In this document: positions 54,368 to 63,851 of the stretch, piece by piece
Layout: each line of letters starts with the position of its first letter
Position numbering within the stretch: the first letter of the stretch is position 1
Assembly (NCBI GenBank): GCA_004294135.1
Contig: RDZY01000029.1
Coordinates: 19,199-83,198, forward strand
Direction: 5' to 3'
Origin: Sphingobacteriia bacterium
Lineage (GTDB): Bacteria > Bacteroidota > Bacteroidia > Chitinophagales > Chitinophagaceae
DNA length: 64,000 bases
The notes under the pieces: model-generated
What the model was told of the DNA's origin: nothing
The model's database searches: none
The model's input: only the letters and a program-made list of their open reading frames with translations
Translations under genes and position numbers: made by a program

Positions 54368-55639
54368 ATGACAGCATTCGACTCCTTTATTTTGGCTTGG
54401 CGCACCGTTAAAAGCAATAAGCTTAGGGCAGGCATTACCGTAGCAATTATTGCTTTTGGAATCATGGCATTAATTGGTATTATTACTGCTATTGAAGCCA
54501 TGAACCAGAGTTTGAAAGAAAGCTTTTCTTCTATGGGTGCTAACGCGTATAATATTCGGTTTAAAGAGTCAAGAATTAATTTTGGTGGAGGGGATGAGGT
54601 AAAAAAAACCAAACGAGGTTTGAAAGTCAAAAAATCCAATCTCGGTAAACCCATCCGATTGGAAGAAGCTGAATTCTTTAAATTAAATTATACATTTCCT
54701 GGCGCAAATATTGCGATCTATCGAAGAGGGCCTAGTCAACAAGAATTGCGATTTAAAGATAAGAAAACCAATCCTCAAATTACAGTATGGGGCGGTGATG
54801 AAAATTATTTGGCGGTGAATGGCTACAATATTGATATTGGAAGAAACCTCAATAGCTTAGATGTTCAAAGTGGTAGAAATATTTGTTTGCTTGGCAGTAA
54901 TGTGGCCATAAAACTGTTTGGTAATCGTCCTGAAATTTGTATTGATAAAATTATTAAAGTTGGTAGTACGCCCTATCGTGTGGTAGGATTATTGAAAAGT
55001 AAGGGATCGAGTGCAATGTTGCGACAAGATGATATGGTACTCACTTCTTATACCAATATCCGTCGCTACTCTAATATTAATCCTTCTTACTTAATAGGTG
55101 TAGTGGTAAAAAATGTAAAGGAGATTCCTGTATCTAGTGATGAAGCAATAGCTGTTTTTAGGGCTGTGCGTAAATTAACACCCACCGAAGAAAATAATTT
55201 TGCGGTAGAGAAGAGCGATAAGTTTGCAGAATTGTTTATTGGATTTCTAAGCAGTATCACTGGAGCTGCCAGTGCCATTGGATTGATTACTTTAATTGGT
55301 GCAGCAATCGGACTGATGAATATTATGCTGGTTTCTGTGAATGAGCGTACCAAAGAAGTGGGACTTATTAAGGCCATTGGTGGAAAGAGTAAATATGTTC
55401 GTCAGCAATTTTTATTTGAAAGTTTAATCATCAGTCTACTCGGTGCATTATTTGGCATCATCTTGGGGATATTGGTTGGTAATATTTTTGGAATTATCCT
55501 TGATACAGGCTTTGTAATACCATGGGCTTGGGTAATTATTGGAATAGTAATATGTTCGGTAGTAGGGTTAGCAGCAGGTATTTATCCAGCTATGAAAGCA
55601 GCTAGATTAAATCCAATTGTAGCACTACGATATGAATAA
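54368..55639 (+). CDS. MacB/FtsX-like ABC transporter permease
   Basis: 423 residues. An N-terminal membrane helix (about 20-43) leads into a MacB-type periplasmic core domain (about 45-285; TVWGGDENYLAVNGYNIDIGRNL, RNICLLGSNVAIKLFG, YRVVGLLKSKGSS). Three C-terminal helices follow with the FtsX signature NIMLVSVNERTKEVGLIKAIGGK and ALRYE at the end. No ATPase gene is adjacent, so its partner must be encoded elsewhere. The likely role is export or envelope lipid/lipoprotein handling. It is convergent with, and 2 bp from, the next gene's end. Confidence 0.9.
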   Translation: MTAFDSFILAWRTVKSNKLRAGITVAIIAFGIMALIGIITAIEAMNQSLKESFSSMGANAYNIRFKESRINFGGGDEVKKTKRGLKVKKSNLGKPIRLEEAEFFKLNYTFPGANIAIYRRGPSQQELRFKDKKTNPQITVWGGDENYLAVNGYNIDIGRNLNSLDVQSGRNICLLGSNVAIKLFGNRPEICIDKIIKVGSTPYRVVGLLKSKGSSAMLRQDDMVLTSYTNIRRYSNINPSYLIGVVVKNVKEIPVSSDEAIAVFRAVRKLTPTEENNFAVEKSDKFAELFIGFLSSITGAASAIGLITLIGAAIGLMNIMLVSVNERTKEVGLIKAIGGKSKYVRQQFLFESLIISLLGALFGIILGILVGNIFGIILDTGFVIPWAWVIIGIVICSVVGLAAGIYPAMKAARLNPIVALRYE

Positions 55640-55641
55640 TA

Positions 55642-56364
55642 TTATTGTTGCGCCTTCTTGTTAAATAGTTTCAGCTTTTCATTAATATAGTACTTAATAT
55701 CTTCCTCTGTGTTGTGCTGTCTAAGCCACTCATAACTGGGTCGGTATAGTTGCATAAATGCTTCTAAGCCTTCGTTTTTTAATCCGCTGTACTTTGTAAC
55801 AATAGCAGCAGGAATGCGATAGTCAATATAAGCTTCACGCTCCGCAGTCTCGAAAAAAGCAAAGGCTTTTCTTTTATTTTTTTCTCGCTTAGAAAACCGA
55901 TCAATATTCACGGCAATACCAGCACCTGAATTAGCAGCTGATACGGCAGGAATGGTGTAGTCGACAATATCTTGTAAAAATTCTTTTCTTCTTTGCAGGC
56001 TGTCCCTGCTGTATGCATTAAAAGAGTGTGAGGTAACGGTTACATTACTAATTGTTTTGTACAATGGAGATAAGTAAAGCATTAGCGTATCCTTATGAAA
56101 AACTGCTCTGTGAAATTGAATGGTATCAAAAAAATAGCCAACCGCGGCAAAAGAGAGTATTTCGTTTTCGTGTAATTCAATTTTGAAGCGTCCCGCATTA
56201 CTGGTCATCACCGTATGCTTTCTATTTAAATTTGTAACGCTGGCAAGCACAATAGATTCGTTTGTAACACTGTCTTTTAAATAGCCCCAAACAATATTTT
56301 TTTGTTGGGCTTGGGATTGAAGCGTAAAGCCGAAGAGTAATAAGAAGAAGCATACTTTTTTCAT
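55642..56364 (-). CDS. Secreted protein with CarboxypepD_reg-like domain
   Basis: 240 residues from ATG 56364 (an upstream ATG at 56412 adds 16 residues before the signal peptide). The signal MKKVCFFLLLFGFTLQSQAQ is followed by a beta-sandwich of the carboxypeptidase-regulatory type (VWGYLKDSVTNESIVLASVTNLN, VMTSNAGRFKIELHENEILSFAAVGY). A helical region, basic in places, completes it. Such domains often precede TonB-dependent receptors, but no receptor part is present. Function unknown; probably periplasmic or surface. Confidence 0.8.
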   Translation of the reverse strand: MKKVCFFLLLFGFTLQSQAQQKNIVWGYLKDSVTNESIVLASVTNLNRKHTVMTSNAGRFKIELHENEILSFAAVGYFFDTIQFHRAVFHKDTLMLYLSPLYKTISNVTVTSHSFNAYSRDSLQRRKEFLQDIVDYTIPAVSAANSGAGIAVNIDRFSKREKNKRKAFAFFETAEREAYIDYRIPAAIVTKYSGLKNEGLEAFMQLYRPSYEWLRQHNTEEDIKYYINEKLKLFNKKAQQ

Positions 56365-56426
56365 AGCGTAAATATACGAAATAGGACTATTGGTATAAAA
56401 TGGGTTTATCACTTAAGGTTATAAAA

Positions 56427-56456
56427 AACCCCACAAATCATAAAATCTGTGGGGTT
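56427..56456 (-). terminator. Rho-independent terminator after the metalloprotease
   Basis: On the minus strand AACCCCACA pairs with TGTGGGGTT around a 12-base loop, then a run of T follows. It begins 22 bp after the metalloprotease stop (56479), in the right orientation. Confidence 0.85.
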
Positions 56457-56478
56457 GGTACTTGAAGTCAATTACAAA

Positions 56479-59037
56479 TTATTTGGGATCCAGTCCCTTC
56501 TTAATATTTTCAGCAAGTTCTTGCAAATGAATTTTACTGAGTTTATCGCTGGTATTCACAATTGCGCCATTAATTTTAGAGCGTAAGTTGATCAGCTGGG
56601 CTCTTACAATTGCGGGTATATCAGACTTGTTAATATCCAGCGAAGAGCCCCCACCAAAGCTTACAATAACTGTAATTCCATTGGTTGGATTAATAATATT
56701 CGCCAATCTGCTTACGTAAATTCTTTGTAAAAATCTGCGGTATGAATCAATGGTTTTTTTACTGTTTAATTCGCTGAAGAGGTTTAACTCTACATCATTT
56801 AACAACTCCATGGCGGTATAACTATTGTTGCTCCCAAAACGATCACCACTCAGTTGAAGTCTACCCATTCTGTCTCCACTAATTAAGGAATTCAACACAG
56901 CTTCTTGCATGCTTAGAACGGGGTCAATATTGGTTGGGTTATTAAATTTATTCCAGAGATCCTTATCAATTAACCAAGTAGGTGTTTCAAAAATTTGTTT
57001 GTTTAAAAAAGCAACGGCTTCTTTTTGTCTGCTTTTAGGCGTGATTTCGTACACGGGTTCATTTTGTTCAGCCGTTTTAAAAGTCTCGTAAACCCCACCA
57101 ATATTGGTAAGAACGTGACCTGCATAGGTTCTGAATTGACCGAGAAGCTCACCGTACATGGTCGCTAGGTTTTGGTATTGATCGGCTTCTTCTTTGGTCC
57201 ACTCTGGTAAACCTTTGAGGATCCGTTTTAGGTTTAAGATACCGTATTCACTGGCTTTTACGGCGTTATCGCTTAGGTCTTCGCTTTGACTTCTAGGATC
57301 TGTTCTATTTCCACGCTCGTAAGTGCCAAACCAATGTCTAGGATTGGCTTTTAAGGCAGCGGTAACCATAATGCTGCTATTTTTCTTAGTCGCTTCTTCT
57401 GTATTACCTGAGATATATCCGTAACCCCATTTGATGGCCCATTTGTCGTAATCACCGATACGCGGGTACAAGCCTTTGCGTGATATATTATCTTCTGGCT
57501 GAGCCACATAATTAAAACGGGCATAGTCCATAATAGAAGCAGTATGTCCATTGGCTTCTACCCAGGTTTTGTCTCTCAATTTCTCCACAGGGGTTTTGCT
57601 GCTGCTGCCCATATTGTGGGCTAGGCCTAGGGTGTGACCAACTTCGTGCGAAGAGACAAAGCGAATCAGATCGCCCATTAAAGCATCGTCCATTTTCATG
57701 GTACGAGCGGCCGGATCAACTGCTGAAGCTTGAATCATATACCAGTCGTGAACCAGTTTCATAACATTGTGGTACCAGCCAATATGGCTCTCTAAAATTT
57801 CACCACTTCGCGGATCGTTAACATTGGGGCCATAGGCATTTTCAATATCAGAAGCAAAATAACGGACCACAGAAAAGCGGGCGTCTTCCATACTCATCGT
57901 AGTATCATTTTCGGGCCATTCCATACCCATGATGGCATTTTTAAAACCAGCTTTTTCAAACGCAATCTGCCAGTCATTAATGCCAGCAATCAGGTGTTTG
58001 CGCCATTGTTTGGGGGTGGCGGGATCAATATAATAAACAATGGGTTTATTGGGTTCAACCAATTCGCCACGCATCCATTTTTCCCAGTCACCAGCTTTGG
58101 GTTCTAATCTCCAACGAACGGCAAAACTGATTCTTTCTACTTCTTGTTGTGTATCACTGTAACGAATAAAACCACGGGTGAAGAAGCCAACGCGACGATC
58201 GGCAATTCTGCGTTCCATCGGTGTTTTTGGTAGCAATAGTAAAGAGGTGTTGAGTTCAACTGTAACCGCACCGGCATCATTTGCAGCGCGTATGGTAGCA
58301 GAAGATCCGGGGAAGCCAATACCAGGGCCTCCAGAAGGCATGGAGAAAAAAGTTTTGACAGATTTTATTTCAGTATTAATGGGAAAGCTGCTTATTTTAG
58401 AAATATAAGAACGATCACTAGCAAGGCCAGAAAAATTATACCTTCTTTTGGTATTGGGGCTGATGCCGATTGCTTGTTGGTCTCCTTTTAAGAACTCAGT
58501 AATATCAATGATATATGAAGTAGAATCTTTACCCAAAGCGGCAATGGGGAAGGAGGCAGAAATCGTATTAAGGTTGGAGAGTGAAACAGCTTTGGCGATT
58601 TCTTGGTTAGAATCGGCAGTATTTACTAAAGTTACGGTTCTTAAAAAAATGGAGTTGTTGGGGCCTTTCTCAAATTGAAGGGTTTGGCCTTGTTCGTTGG
58701 CCATTTCACCACCATAGCCAGCACCGGCAGGAACTTTTGTAAAACGAACTACAGCCAGAATGGATCTGCCGAGGATGGAGTCAGCAATTTCAAAATAATA
58801 TTTATCGTCAATTTTATGAACAGTGAACAATCCTTTTTGGGAGATGGCTTTGTCTGTAATTAAATCTTTATAAGCTTTAGGGCCTTGTTTGGGACTGCTA
58901 AATGAACTTGGCAAAGCAGGAGTGTTGTTGGCAGGAGGAAGGCCAGAAGGTGAAGGGGACGGGTTTTGAGGCCGTTGTTGGGCAAATAATCCCGAATAAA
59001 AAAGTAGTAGGGTAATCAGTAATAAATTTTTTTTCAT
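56479..59037 (-). CDS. Secreted zinc-dependent metalloprotease (DUF5117/DUF4953 family)
   Basis: 852 residues from ATG 59037 (an ATG at 59076 adds 13 residues before the signal). The signal MKKNLLLITLLLFYSGLFAQ and a Pro-rich linker lead into a DUF5118/DUF5117-like domain (KGLFTVHKIDDKYYFEI). The catalytic zinc motif is HEVGHTLGLAHNMGSS (H-E-x-x-H with the third His downstream). The third part (about 480-850) is the DUF4953-like C-terminal domain. It is probably a periplasmic or secreted gluzincin-type peptidase. It stands alone. Confidence 0.92.
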   Translation of the reverse strand: MKKNLLLITLLLFYSGLFAQQRPQNPSPSPSGLPPANNTPALPSSFSSPKQGPKAYKDLITDKAISQKGLFTVHKIDDKYYFEIADSILGRSILAVVRFTKVPAGAGYGGEMANEQGQTLQFEKGPNNSIFLRTVTLVNTADSNQEIAKAVSLSNLNTISASFPIAALGKDSTSYIIDITEFLKGDQQAIGISPNTKRRYNFSGLASDRSYISKISSFPINTEIKSVKTFFSMPSGGPGIGFPGSSATIRAANDAGAVTVELNTSLLLLPKTPMERRIADRRVGFFTRGFIRYSDTQQEVERISFAVRWRLEPKAGDWEKWMRGELVEPNKPIVYYIDPATPKQWRKHLIAGINDWQIAFEKAGFKNAIMGMEWPENDTTMSMEDARFSVVRYFASDIENAYGPNVNDPRSGEILESHIGWYHNVMKLVHDWYMIQASAVDPAARTMKMDDALMGDLIRFVSSHEVGHTLGLAHNMGSSSKTPVEKLRDKTWVEANGHTASIMDYARFNYVAQPEDNISRKGLYPRIGDYDKWAIKWGYGYISGNTEEATKKNSSIMVTAALKANPRHWFGTYERGNRTDPRSQSEDLSDNAVKASEYGILNLKRILKGLPEWTKEEADQYQNLATMYGELLGQFRTYAGHVLTNIGGVYETFKTAEQNEPVYEITPKSRQKEAVAFLNKQIFETPTWLIDKDLWNKFNNPTNIDPVLSMQEAVLNSLISGDRMGRLQLSGDRFGSNNSYTAMELLNDVELNLFSELNSKKTIDSYRRFLQRIYVSRLANIINPTNGITVIVSFGGGSSLDINKSDIPAIVRAQLINLRSKINGAIVNTSDKLSKIHLQELAENIKKGLDPK

Positions 59038-59316
59038 AATGCCTTTTAGATGATTAATGGGGATAAAGATAACCATGCAGAATATTCAATAATAATTTAA
59101 CATACAGAGAATGGATGAGCGGTTAAAGGGGCTACAACAAGAAACTAACAAAATAATATTGCCAACAAATTTGTTGCATTAAATAAAATACCTATTTTGT
59201 ATTCTCTTACGGGCTTTTTTTAACCAATAAATTGCATGAGCAAAGGGTTAAAAGCCAGTTGGGACACATTCTTAAACCATTTGTAATATTAAAAAAAATC
59301 AAAAACCAATTGAGTC

Positions 59317-60174
59317 ATGGCTGAAATTAAACCAACCGCTGCAGTGAAACCCGCATCTTCCGCTCAACCAAAGAAGAGCAGTAATATTATTTCATGGATA
59401 GCACCATTTTTAGGAATTGTACTGGGTTATGTGCTTTGGAGATTTTGGCTCGGAGCCGATAGTAACTTTACCACTCCAGATTTAACTGGTGGATTCTGGC
59501 CTAGTCACAAAGGACCAAAAACAGGTTTGAGTAAAATGTATGAGGGAGGTATAGTTGTACCAATCCTTATTGGTAACTTCTTAATTGTAATGATTTTTGT
59601 AATTGAGCGTTTGTTAACGGTGGTGAAAGCGACTGGTACAGGCAACAATGCAGAATTTGTTCGCAGTGTTCAATTCCATTTGGCCAACAAAGAAGTAGAT
59701 AAAGCATTGGCTGCTTGTGATAAGCAAAAAGGTTCAGTAGGTAATGTAATGAAGGCTGGACTGAAAAAATATAAAGAAATGATTTCCAATACAGAGTTGG
59801 AAACTGAGCAGAAAGTATTGAATATTCAAAAAGAAATTGAAGAAGCAACTGCATTGGAATTGCCGATGTTGGAAAAGAATCTGGTATTCTTATCTACCAT
59901 TGCATCAGTAGCAACCTTATTGGGACTTTTTGGAACCGTATTGGGTATGATTAAGTCGTTCTCAGCATTGGGAGATGAAGGTGGTGGTGATGCAGCTCGT
60001 GAATTATCAAAAGGTATTTCTGAGGCATTGTTCAACACGGCTTTGGGTATTGGTACATCAGCAGTTGCCATTATTTTCTACAACGTATTTACTACGCGTA
60101 TTGATGGTATTACTTATGGTATTGATGAATCAGGTTTCACTTTAACACAAAGTTTTGCAGCCAATTACAAATAG
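59317..60174 (+). CDS. exbB: ExbB/TolQ/MotA-family proton channel protein
   Basis: 285 residues. An N-terminal membrane helix (about 24-42), a helix near 85-105 (VVPILIGNFLIVMIFVIERLLTV), and the conserved pair AGLKKYKEM ... LEKNLVFLSTIASVATLLGLFGTVLGMIKSF and ISEALFNTALGIGTSAVAIIFYNVF are all present. It is the motor component that uses the proton gradient to drive TonB. It is the first gene of exbB-exbD-exbD-tonB. The N-terminus is longer than in E. coli ExbB, as usual for this phylum. Confidence 0.93.
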   Translation: MAEIKPTAAVKPASSAQPKKSSNIISWIAPFLGIVLGYVLWRFWLGADSNFTTPDLTGGFWPSHKGPKTGLSKMYEGGIVVPILIGNFLIVMIFVIERLLTVVKATGTGNNAEFVRSVQFHLANKEVDKALAACDKQKGSVGNVMKAGLKKYKEMISNTELETEQKVLNIQKEIEEATALELPMLEKNLVFLSTIASVATLLGLFGTVLGMIKSFSALGDEGGGDAARELSKGISEALFNTALGIGTSAVAIIFYNVFTTRIDGITYGIDESGFTLTQSFAANYK

Positions 60175-60242
60175 TCGCGCACTATTTGTGGAATCTGTAA
60201 GCATTTGAATCTAATAAAAGTGAAATAGTTAAATCATAAACA

Positions 60243-60893
60243 ATGGGTAGAGCCAAATTGCCTCGAAAGAGTACGAATATTGATATGACCGCCATGTGCG
60301 ACGTAGCTTTTCTCTTGTTGTCGTTCTTTATTTTAACGACCAAGTTTAAGCCATCGGAAGCTATTGCAGTAACAACGCCCAATTCTGTTGCAGCGAAAGT
60401 GGCACCTCAGAAAGATTATGTAATGGTAATTCTAGATAAGGATGGTAAAGTATTTCTTGAAATGGATGATGAGGACAAAAAAGAAGTCATCGCTAACACA
60501 TTAAATACAACCAGAGGGTTGAAATTAGACGTGAAAGCGTTTAAGAAAGCCCTTTTCTTTGGTGCCCCATTGGGAAGTATGGCTTCCTTCTTAGCTATGC
60601 CAGAAGATCAACGTAAAGGGGATAAGCTGCCTGGGATACCGGTTAAAGATACCGCCAATAATGAGTTGACTGTTTGGATGCGTGTAATTAAAGACACTTA
60701 TCTGGGTCAGAAAGAACCAGCTTTTTTGTTGAAGGGTGATAACTTATCAAAGTATCCTTCTTTTAAAGCAGTAATTGATGCGTTTAAAAAGAATGATATT
60801 TTGAAATTCCAGATGGTAACCAACCCAGAAGCTGCTCCTGAGGGAACAGATTTGTGGAAGATGAACCAGAGTGGCGACAAACGAGAAGAATAA
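60243..60893 (+). CDS. exbD: ExbD-family biopolymer transport protein (first of two)
   Basis: 216 residues. A basic start (RAKLPRKST) precedes IDMTAMCDVAFLLLSFFILTTKF, in which the Asp of the membrane helix is the proton-carrying residue. The periplasmic domain is long (about 50-216), with an insertion relative to classic ExbD of 140 residues. It lies 69 bp after exbB and 33 bp before a second exbD. Confidence 0.92.
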   Translation: MGRAKLPRKSTNIDMTAMCDVAFLLLSFFILTTKFKPSEAIAVTTPNSVAAKVAPQKDYVMVILDKDGKVFLEMDDEDKKEVIANTLNTTRGLKLDVKAFKKALFFGAPLGSMASFLAMPEDQRKGDKLPGIPVKDTANNELTVWMRVIKDTYLGQKEPAFLLKGDNLSKYPSFKAVIDAFKKNDILKFQMVTNPEAAPEGTDLWKMNQSGDKREE

Positions 60894-60926
60894 TTTATTA
60901 TTTAACGAAAACTAAATTCTACCGAC

Positions 60927-61478
60927 ATGGCAGAAATGGATACTTCCAGCGGCGGTGGTCATAAGAAAGGCCCCGGCGTTAAGAAAGGGAAAAAATTATC
61001 AACCAGAGTTGACTTAACACCTATGGTGGACTTAGGTTTCTTGTTGATTACGTTTTTTATCTTCACAACAACTATGAGTCAGCCTACGGCCATGATGCTC
61101 TTTTTACCAAAAGATGCTGATAAGCCTGAGGATCAGAATAAGGCGAAAGAGTCAGGTGTAATTACCATCCTATTAGGAAAAGACAATAATGTTTTTTATT
61201 ATGAAGGACAACTCAAAGTAGATGGCTCTAATTTTAAATCATCCAGCTTTAAAGAGATCAGGACTGTATTGATTGATAAAAAGCGCAATACCTCTGAAAA
61301 GGATTTGGTGGTGATTTTGAAACCTTCTTCTGAATGCAACTATAAAAATGTAATTGATATTTTAGACGAAATGGCCATCAATGTATTGAAAAGATACGCT
61401 TTGGTGGATATTTCTGAAGGCGAAGAACAGTTGGTAAAAATTTCTGATGCCGCTGGCGCAGCAACCGCTTCAAAATAA
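60927..61478 (+). CDS. exbD: ExbD-family biopolymer transport protein (second of two)
   Basis: 183 residues. After a Gly/Lys-rich cytoplasmic start, VDLTPMVDLGFLLITFFIFTTTM contains the conserved membrane Asp. The periplasmic domain is shorter than in the first copy. Two different ExbD proteins per ExbB are common in Bacteroidota; they may form a mixed dimer inside the ExbB pentamer. Confidence 0.92.
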   Translation: MAEMDTSSGGGHKKGPGVKKGKKLSTRVDLTPMVDLGFLLITFFIFTTTMSQPTAMMLFLPKDADKPEDQNKAKESGVITILLGKDNNVFYYEGQLKVDGSNFKSSSFKEIRTVLIDKKRNTSEKDLVVILKPSSECNYKNVIDILDEMAINVLKRYALVDISEGEEQLVKISDAAGAATASK

Positions 61479-61513
61479 TATCAACAAGCAGTTAACCTAT
61501 TAATATTTTTACA

Positions 61514-62341
61514 ATGGATGTAAATAAAATCATGACGGCCGATGTACTCGATCTCATCTTTGATGGTAAGAACAAAGAGTACGGTGCGTATGACTTACGC
61601 AAAACCTATAATAAGCGAATGACTTATGCTTTGGTTGGAACCGTAGTTATTATTCTGCTTATATTAGTTGGTAATTTTGTTGCCAACAGTGCTGGTAATG
61701 GTAAAACGGAGCTAATTGTTCAGGATGTGTCTTTGGAGAACGTGCAACAGGAAGAGAAAAAGCCAGAACCACCGCCACCACCGCCACCTAAGCAAGAGCC
61801 GCCTAAGGTAGAAATCACCAAGTTCACTCCTCCAAAAATTGTGAAGGATGAAGAGGTGAAGGCAGAAGATGAAATTAAAGAAGTAGATAAGTTAGAAGAC
61901 ACCAAAATTGGTACCATCAATCAAGAAGGTGCAAAAGACGATGGAATTGTTGCTCCTCCGGTAGAGAGTGGTACTGGTGTAGTAGAAGCACCAAAACAGG
62001 ATGAGGACTACGATAAACTTTTTACAGTAGTACAAATTCCTGCTGAATATCCCGGAGGTCTTGCACAATGGGCTAAATATTTAGAGCGCAACTTAAACAG
62101 AGATCTACCTGTTGAGAATGGAGCACCTCCAGGAAAGTATACTGTACTGGTTTCTTTTACCGTAGATAAAGTGGGTAAAGTAAGTGATGTAATTGCTGAG
62201 AATGATCCGGGCTATGGTACTAAAGCAGAAGCGGTTCGTGTAATTGCAAAAGGACCAAACTGGAAACCTGCAGTGCAAAATGGTAGAAACGTAATTTATC
62301 GTCACAAACAGCAAATCACTTTTGTGGTTTCTGAAGAATAA
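61514..62341 (+). CDS. tonB: TonB energy transducer
   Basis: 275 residues. A cytoplasmic start (DLIFDGKNKEYGAYDLRKTY) is typical of Bacteroidota TonB. One membrane helix (about 37-55) is followed by a Pro-rich spacer (EPPPPPPPKQEPPKVE) and acidic stretch. The TonB C-terminal domain (YPGGLAQWAKYLERNL, VLVSFTVDKVGKVSDV, WKPAVQNGRNVIYRHKQQITFVV) completes it. It couples the ExbBD motor to TonB-dependent (SusC-type) receptors. The gene ends before a strong terminator. Confidence 0.94.
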   Translation: MDVNKIMTADVLDLIFDGKNKEYGAYDLRKTYNKRMTYALVGTVVIILLILVGNFVANSAGNGKTELIVQDVSLENVQQEEKKPEPPPPPPPKQEPPKVEITKFTPPKIVKDEEVKAEDEIKEVDKLEDTKIGTINQEGAKDDGIVAPPVESGTGVVEAPKQDEDYDKLFTVVQIPAEYPGGLAQWAKYLERNLNRDLPVENGAPPGKYTVLVSFTVDKVGKVSDVIAENDPGYGTKAEAVRVIAKGPNWKPAVQNGRNVIYRHKQQITFVVSEE

Positions 62342-62365
62342 AATACAACTGTATTAACTTTTGGG

Positions 62366-62398
62366 AATGCCTCTTCTAAATGAAGGGGCATTTTTTTT
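62366..62398 (+). terminator. Rho-independent terminator after tonB
   Basis: AATGCCTCTTC pairs with GAAGGGGCATT (11 bp, one G-U) around a five-base loop and is followed by a run of T. It lies 25 bp after the tonB stop. Confidence 0.9.
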
Positions 62399-62468
62399 GA
62401 TTATCAAAACTGCGGGATCTTAAGCGTTACTTGGTTTTATGTTCAAACTGAATCTGCTAACTTTGCGT

Positions 62469-63851
62469 ATGAACACTTTATTACAGGGTTGGGATGATAC
62501 CATTGTTGCGTTGGCAACAGCACCGGGCATAGGCGCTATAGGGCTGATACGATTGAGTGGTTCTAAAACTTTTCAAGTAATGAATGAATTGTTTCCTTCG
62601 AAGGATTTAAATGCGATGCCATCACATACCATGCAAGTGGGTTTGTTGAAACACGAGGGAGCAGTATTAGACGAGGTGGTATTATCACTTTACAAATCAC
62701 CCAAATCTTATACGGGGGAAGATATTATTGAAATAAGTTGTCACGGTTCTCCTTTTATTCAGGAGAAAATAATAGAGAGCATTACTTTGCGAGGCGTGCG
62801 GATGGCCAAGCCAGGAGAGTTTACACAAAGGGCATTTTTAAATGGCAAGCTAGACCTGGTTCAGGCAGAGGCGGTAGCCGATTTAATAGCGAGCAATACA
62901 GAAGCCAGTCGCAAAGCTGCATTGCATACGATGCGGGGCGGGTTCTCTTCCGATTTAAAAGCATTGCGAGAGCAGCTCATTGGATTTTCTGCGTTGATAG
63001 AATTGGAATTGGATTTTTCACAAGAAGATGTGGCGTTTGCGGATCGTGAAAAATTTAGGCAATTGATAGCCCAGTTGCAAAGAACCACACAGACATTGAT
63101 TTCCTCATTCCGATTGGGGAATGTAATAAAGAATGGGGTACAGGTGGCAATAATCGGGAAGCCGAATGCGGGTAAATCCACTTTACTCAACACCCTATTA
63201 AATGAAAACAGGGCCATTGTAAGTGAGATAGCGGGCACTACCAGAGACACCATTGAAGAAGTGTTGAATATAGAAGGGGTATTGTTTAGGCTGATAGATA
63301 CAGCGGGAATCCGTGAGCATACGAATGATACGATTGAGCAGATAGGGGTGAGCAAGAGTAAAGAAAAAATGCGTTCTGCGCAGTTGGTATTGTATTTATT
63401 TGATGTGGATGAAATGGGCGTGGAGGAGTTGAAGGAATTGGTAAAAGAGATGGAGGCAGAGCAGATTAATTATTTGTTGGTAGGCAATAAAGCGGAAGTT
63501 TTTGATGGAGATTTGGCGTTAAAATATGCAGGGTTTAAAAAATGTATTTTTATAGCAGCAAAAACACAGTGGAATATTGAAATATTAAAAAAGGAATTGG
63601 TGGCAGCAACCATAGGAAGTGGAATTCAATTGGAGAGTACAATCGTTACCAATGCACGCCACCACCAAGCATTGTTGCAATTGTCTCAATCATTAACCGA
63701 AGTAAGCGAAGGCTTGGAGAACCATATACCGGGCGATTTACTGGCATTGGATATTCGGCAGTGCCTGAATCATTTGGGTACCATAACGGGACAAATTACG
63801 CACGAAGATCAATTAGATTTTATATTTAGTAAGTTCTGTATCGGAAAGTAA
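62469..63851 (+). CDS. mnmE: tRNA modification GTPase MnmE
   Basis: 460 residues from ATG 62469 (an ATG at 62439 adds 10 residues and is less typical). The N-terminal folate-binding domain has TIVALATAPGIGAIGLIRLSG and SCHGSPFIQEKI, GEFTQRAFLNGKLDLVQAEAVADLI. The GTPase domain has G1 IGKPNAGKSTLLN, G2 AGTTRDTIEE, G3 DTAGIRE and G4 VGNKAE (Glu where Asp is usual). It ends in the catalytic FSKFCIGK. It modifies the wobble uridine of certain tRNAs together with MnmG. A TAACTTTG element at 62458-62465 lies just before the start codon. Confidence 0.95.
   Translation: MNTLLQGWDDTIVALATAPGIGAIGLIRLSGSKTFQVMNELFPSKDLNAMPSHTMQVGLLKHEGAVLDEVVLSLYKSPKSYTGEDIIEISCHGSPFIQEKIIESITLRGVRMAKPGEFTQRAFLNGKLDLVQAEAVADLIASNTEASRKAALHTMRGGFSSDLKALREQLIGFSALIELELDFSQEDVAFADREKFRQLIAQLQRTTQTLISSFRLGNVIKNGVQVAIIGKPNAGKSTLLNTLLNENRAIVSEIAGTTRDTIEEVLNIEGVLFRLIDTAGIREHTNDTIEQIGVSKSKEKMRSAQLVLYLFDVDEMGVEELKELVKEMEAEQINYLLVGNKAEVFDGDLALKYAGFKKCIFIAAKTQWNIEILKKELVAATIGSGIQLESTIVTNARHHQALLQLSQSLTEVSEGLENHIPGDLLALDIRQCLNHLGTITGQITHEDQLDFIFSKFCIGK

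Noticed and set aside
61720..61920. Minus-strand frame with a poly-Gly run
   Set aside because: It is the shadow of the Pro-rich spacer of tonB.
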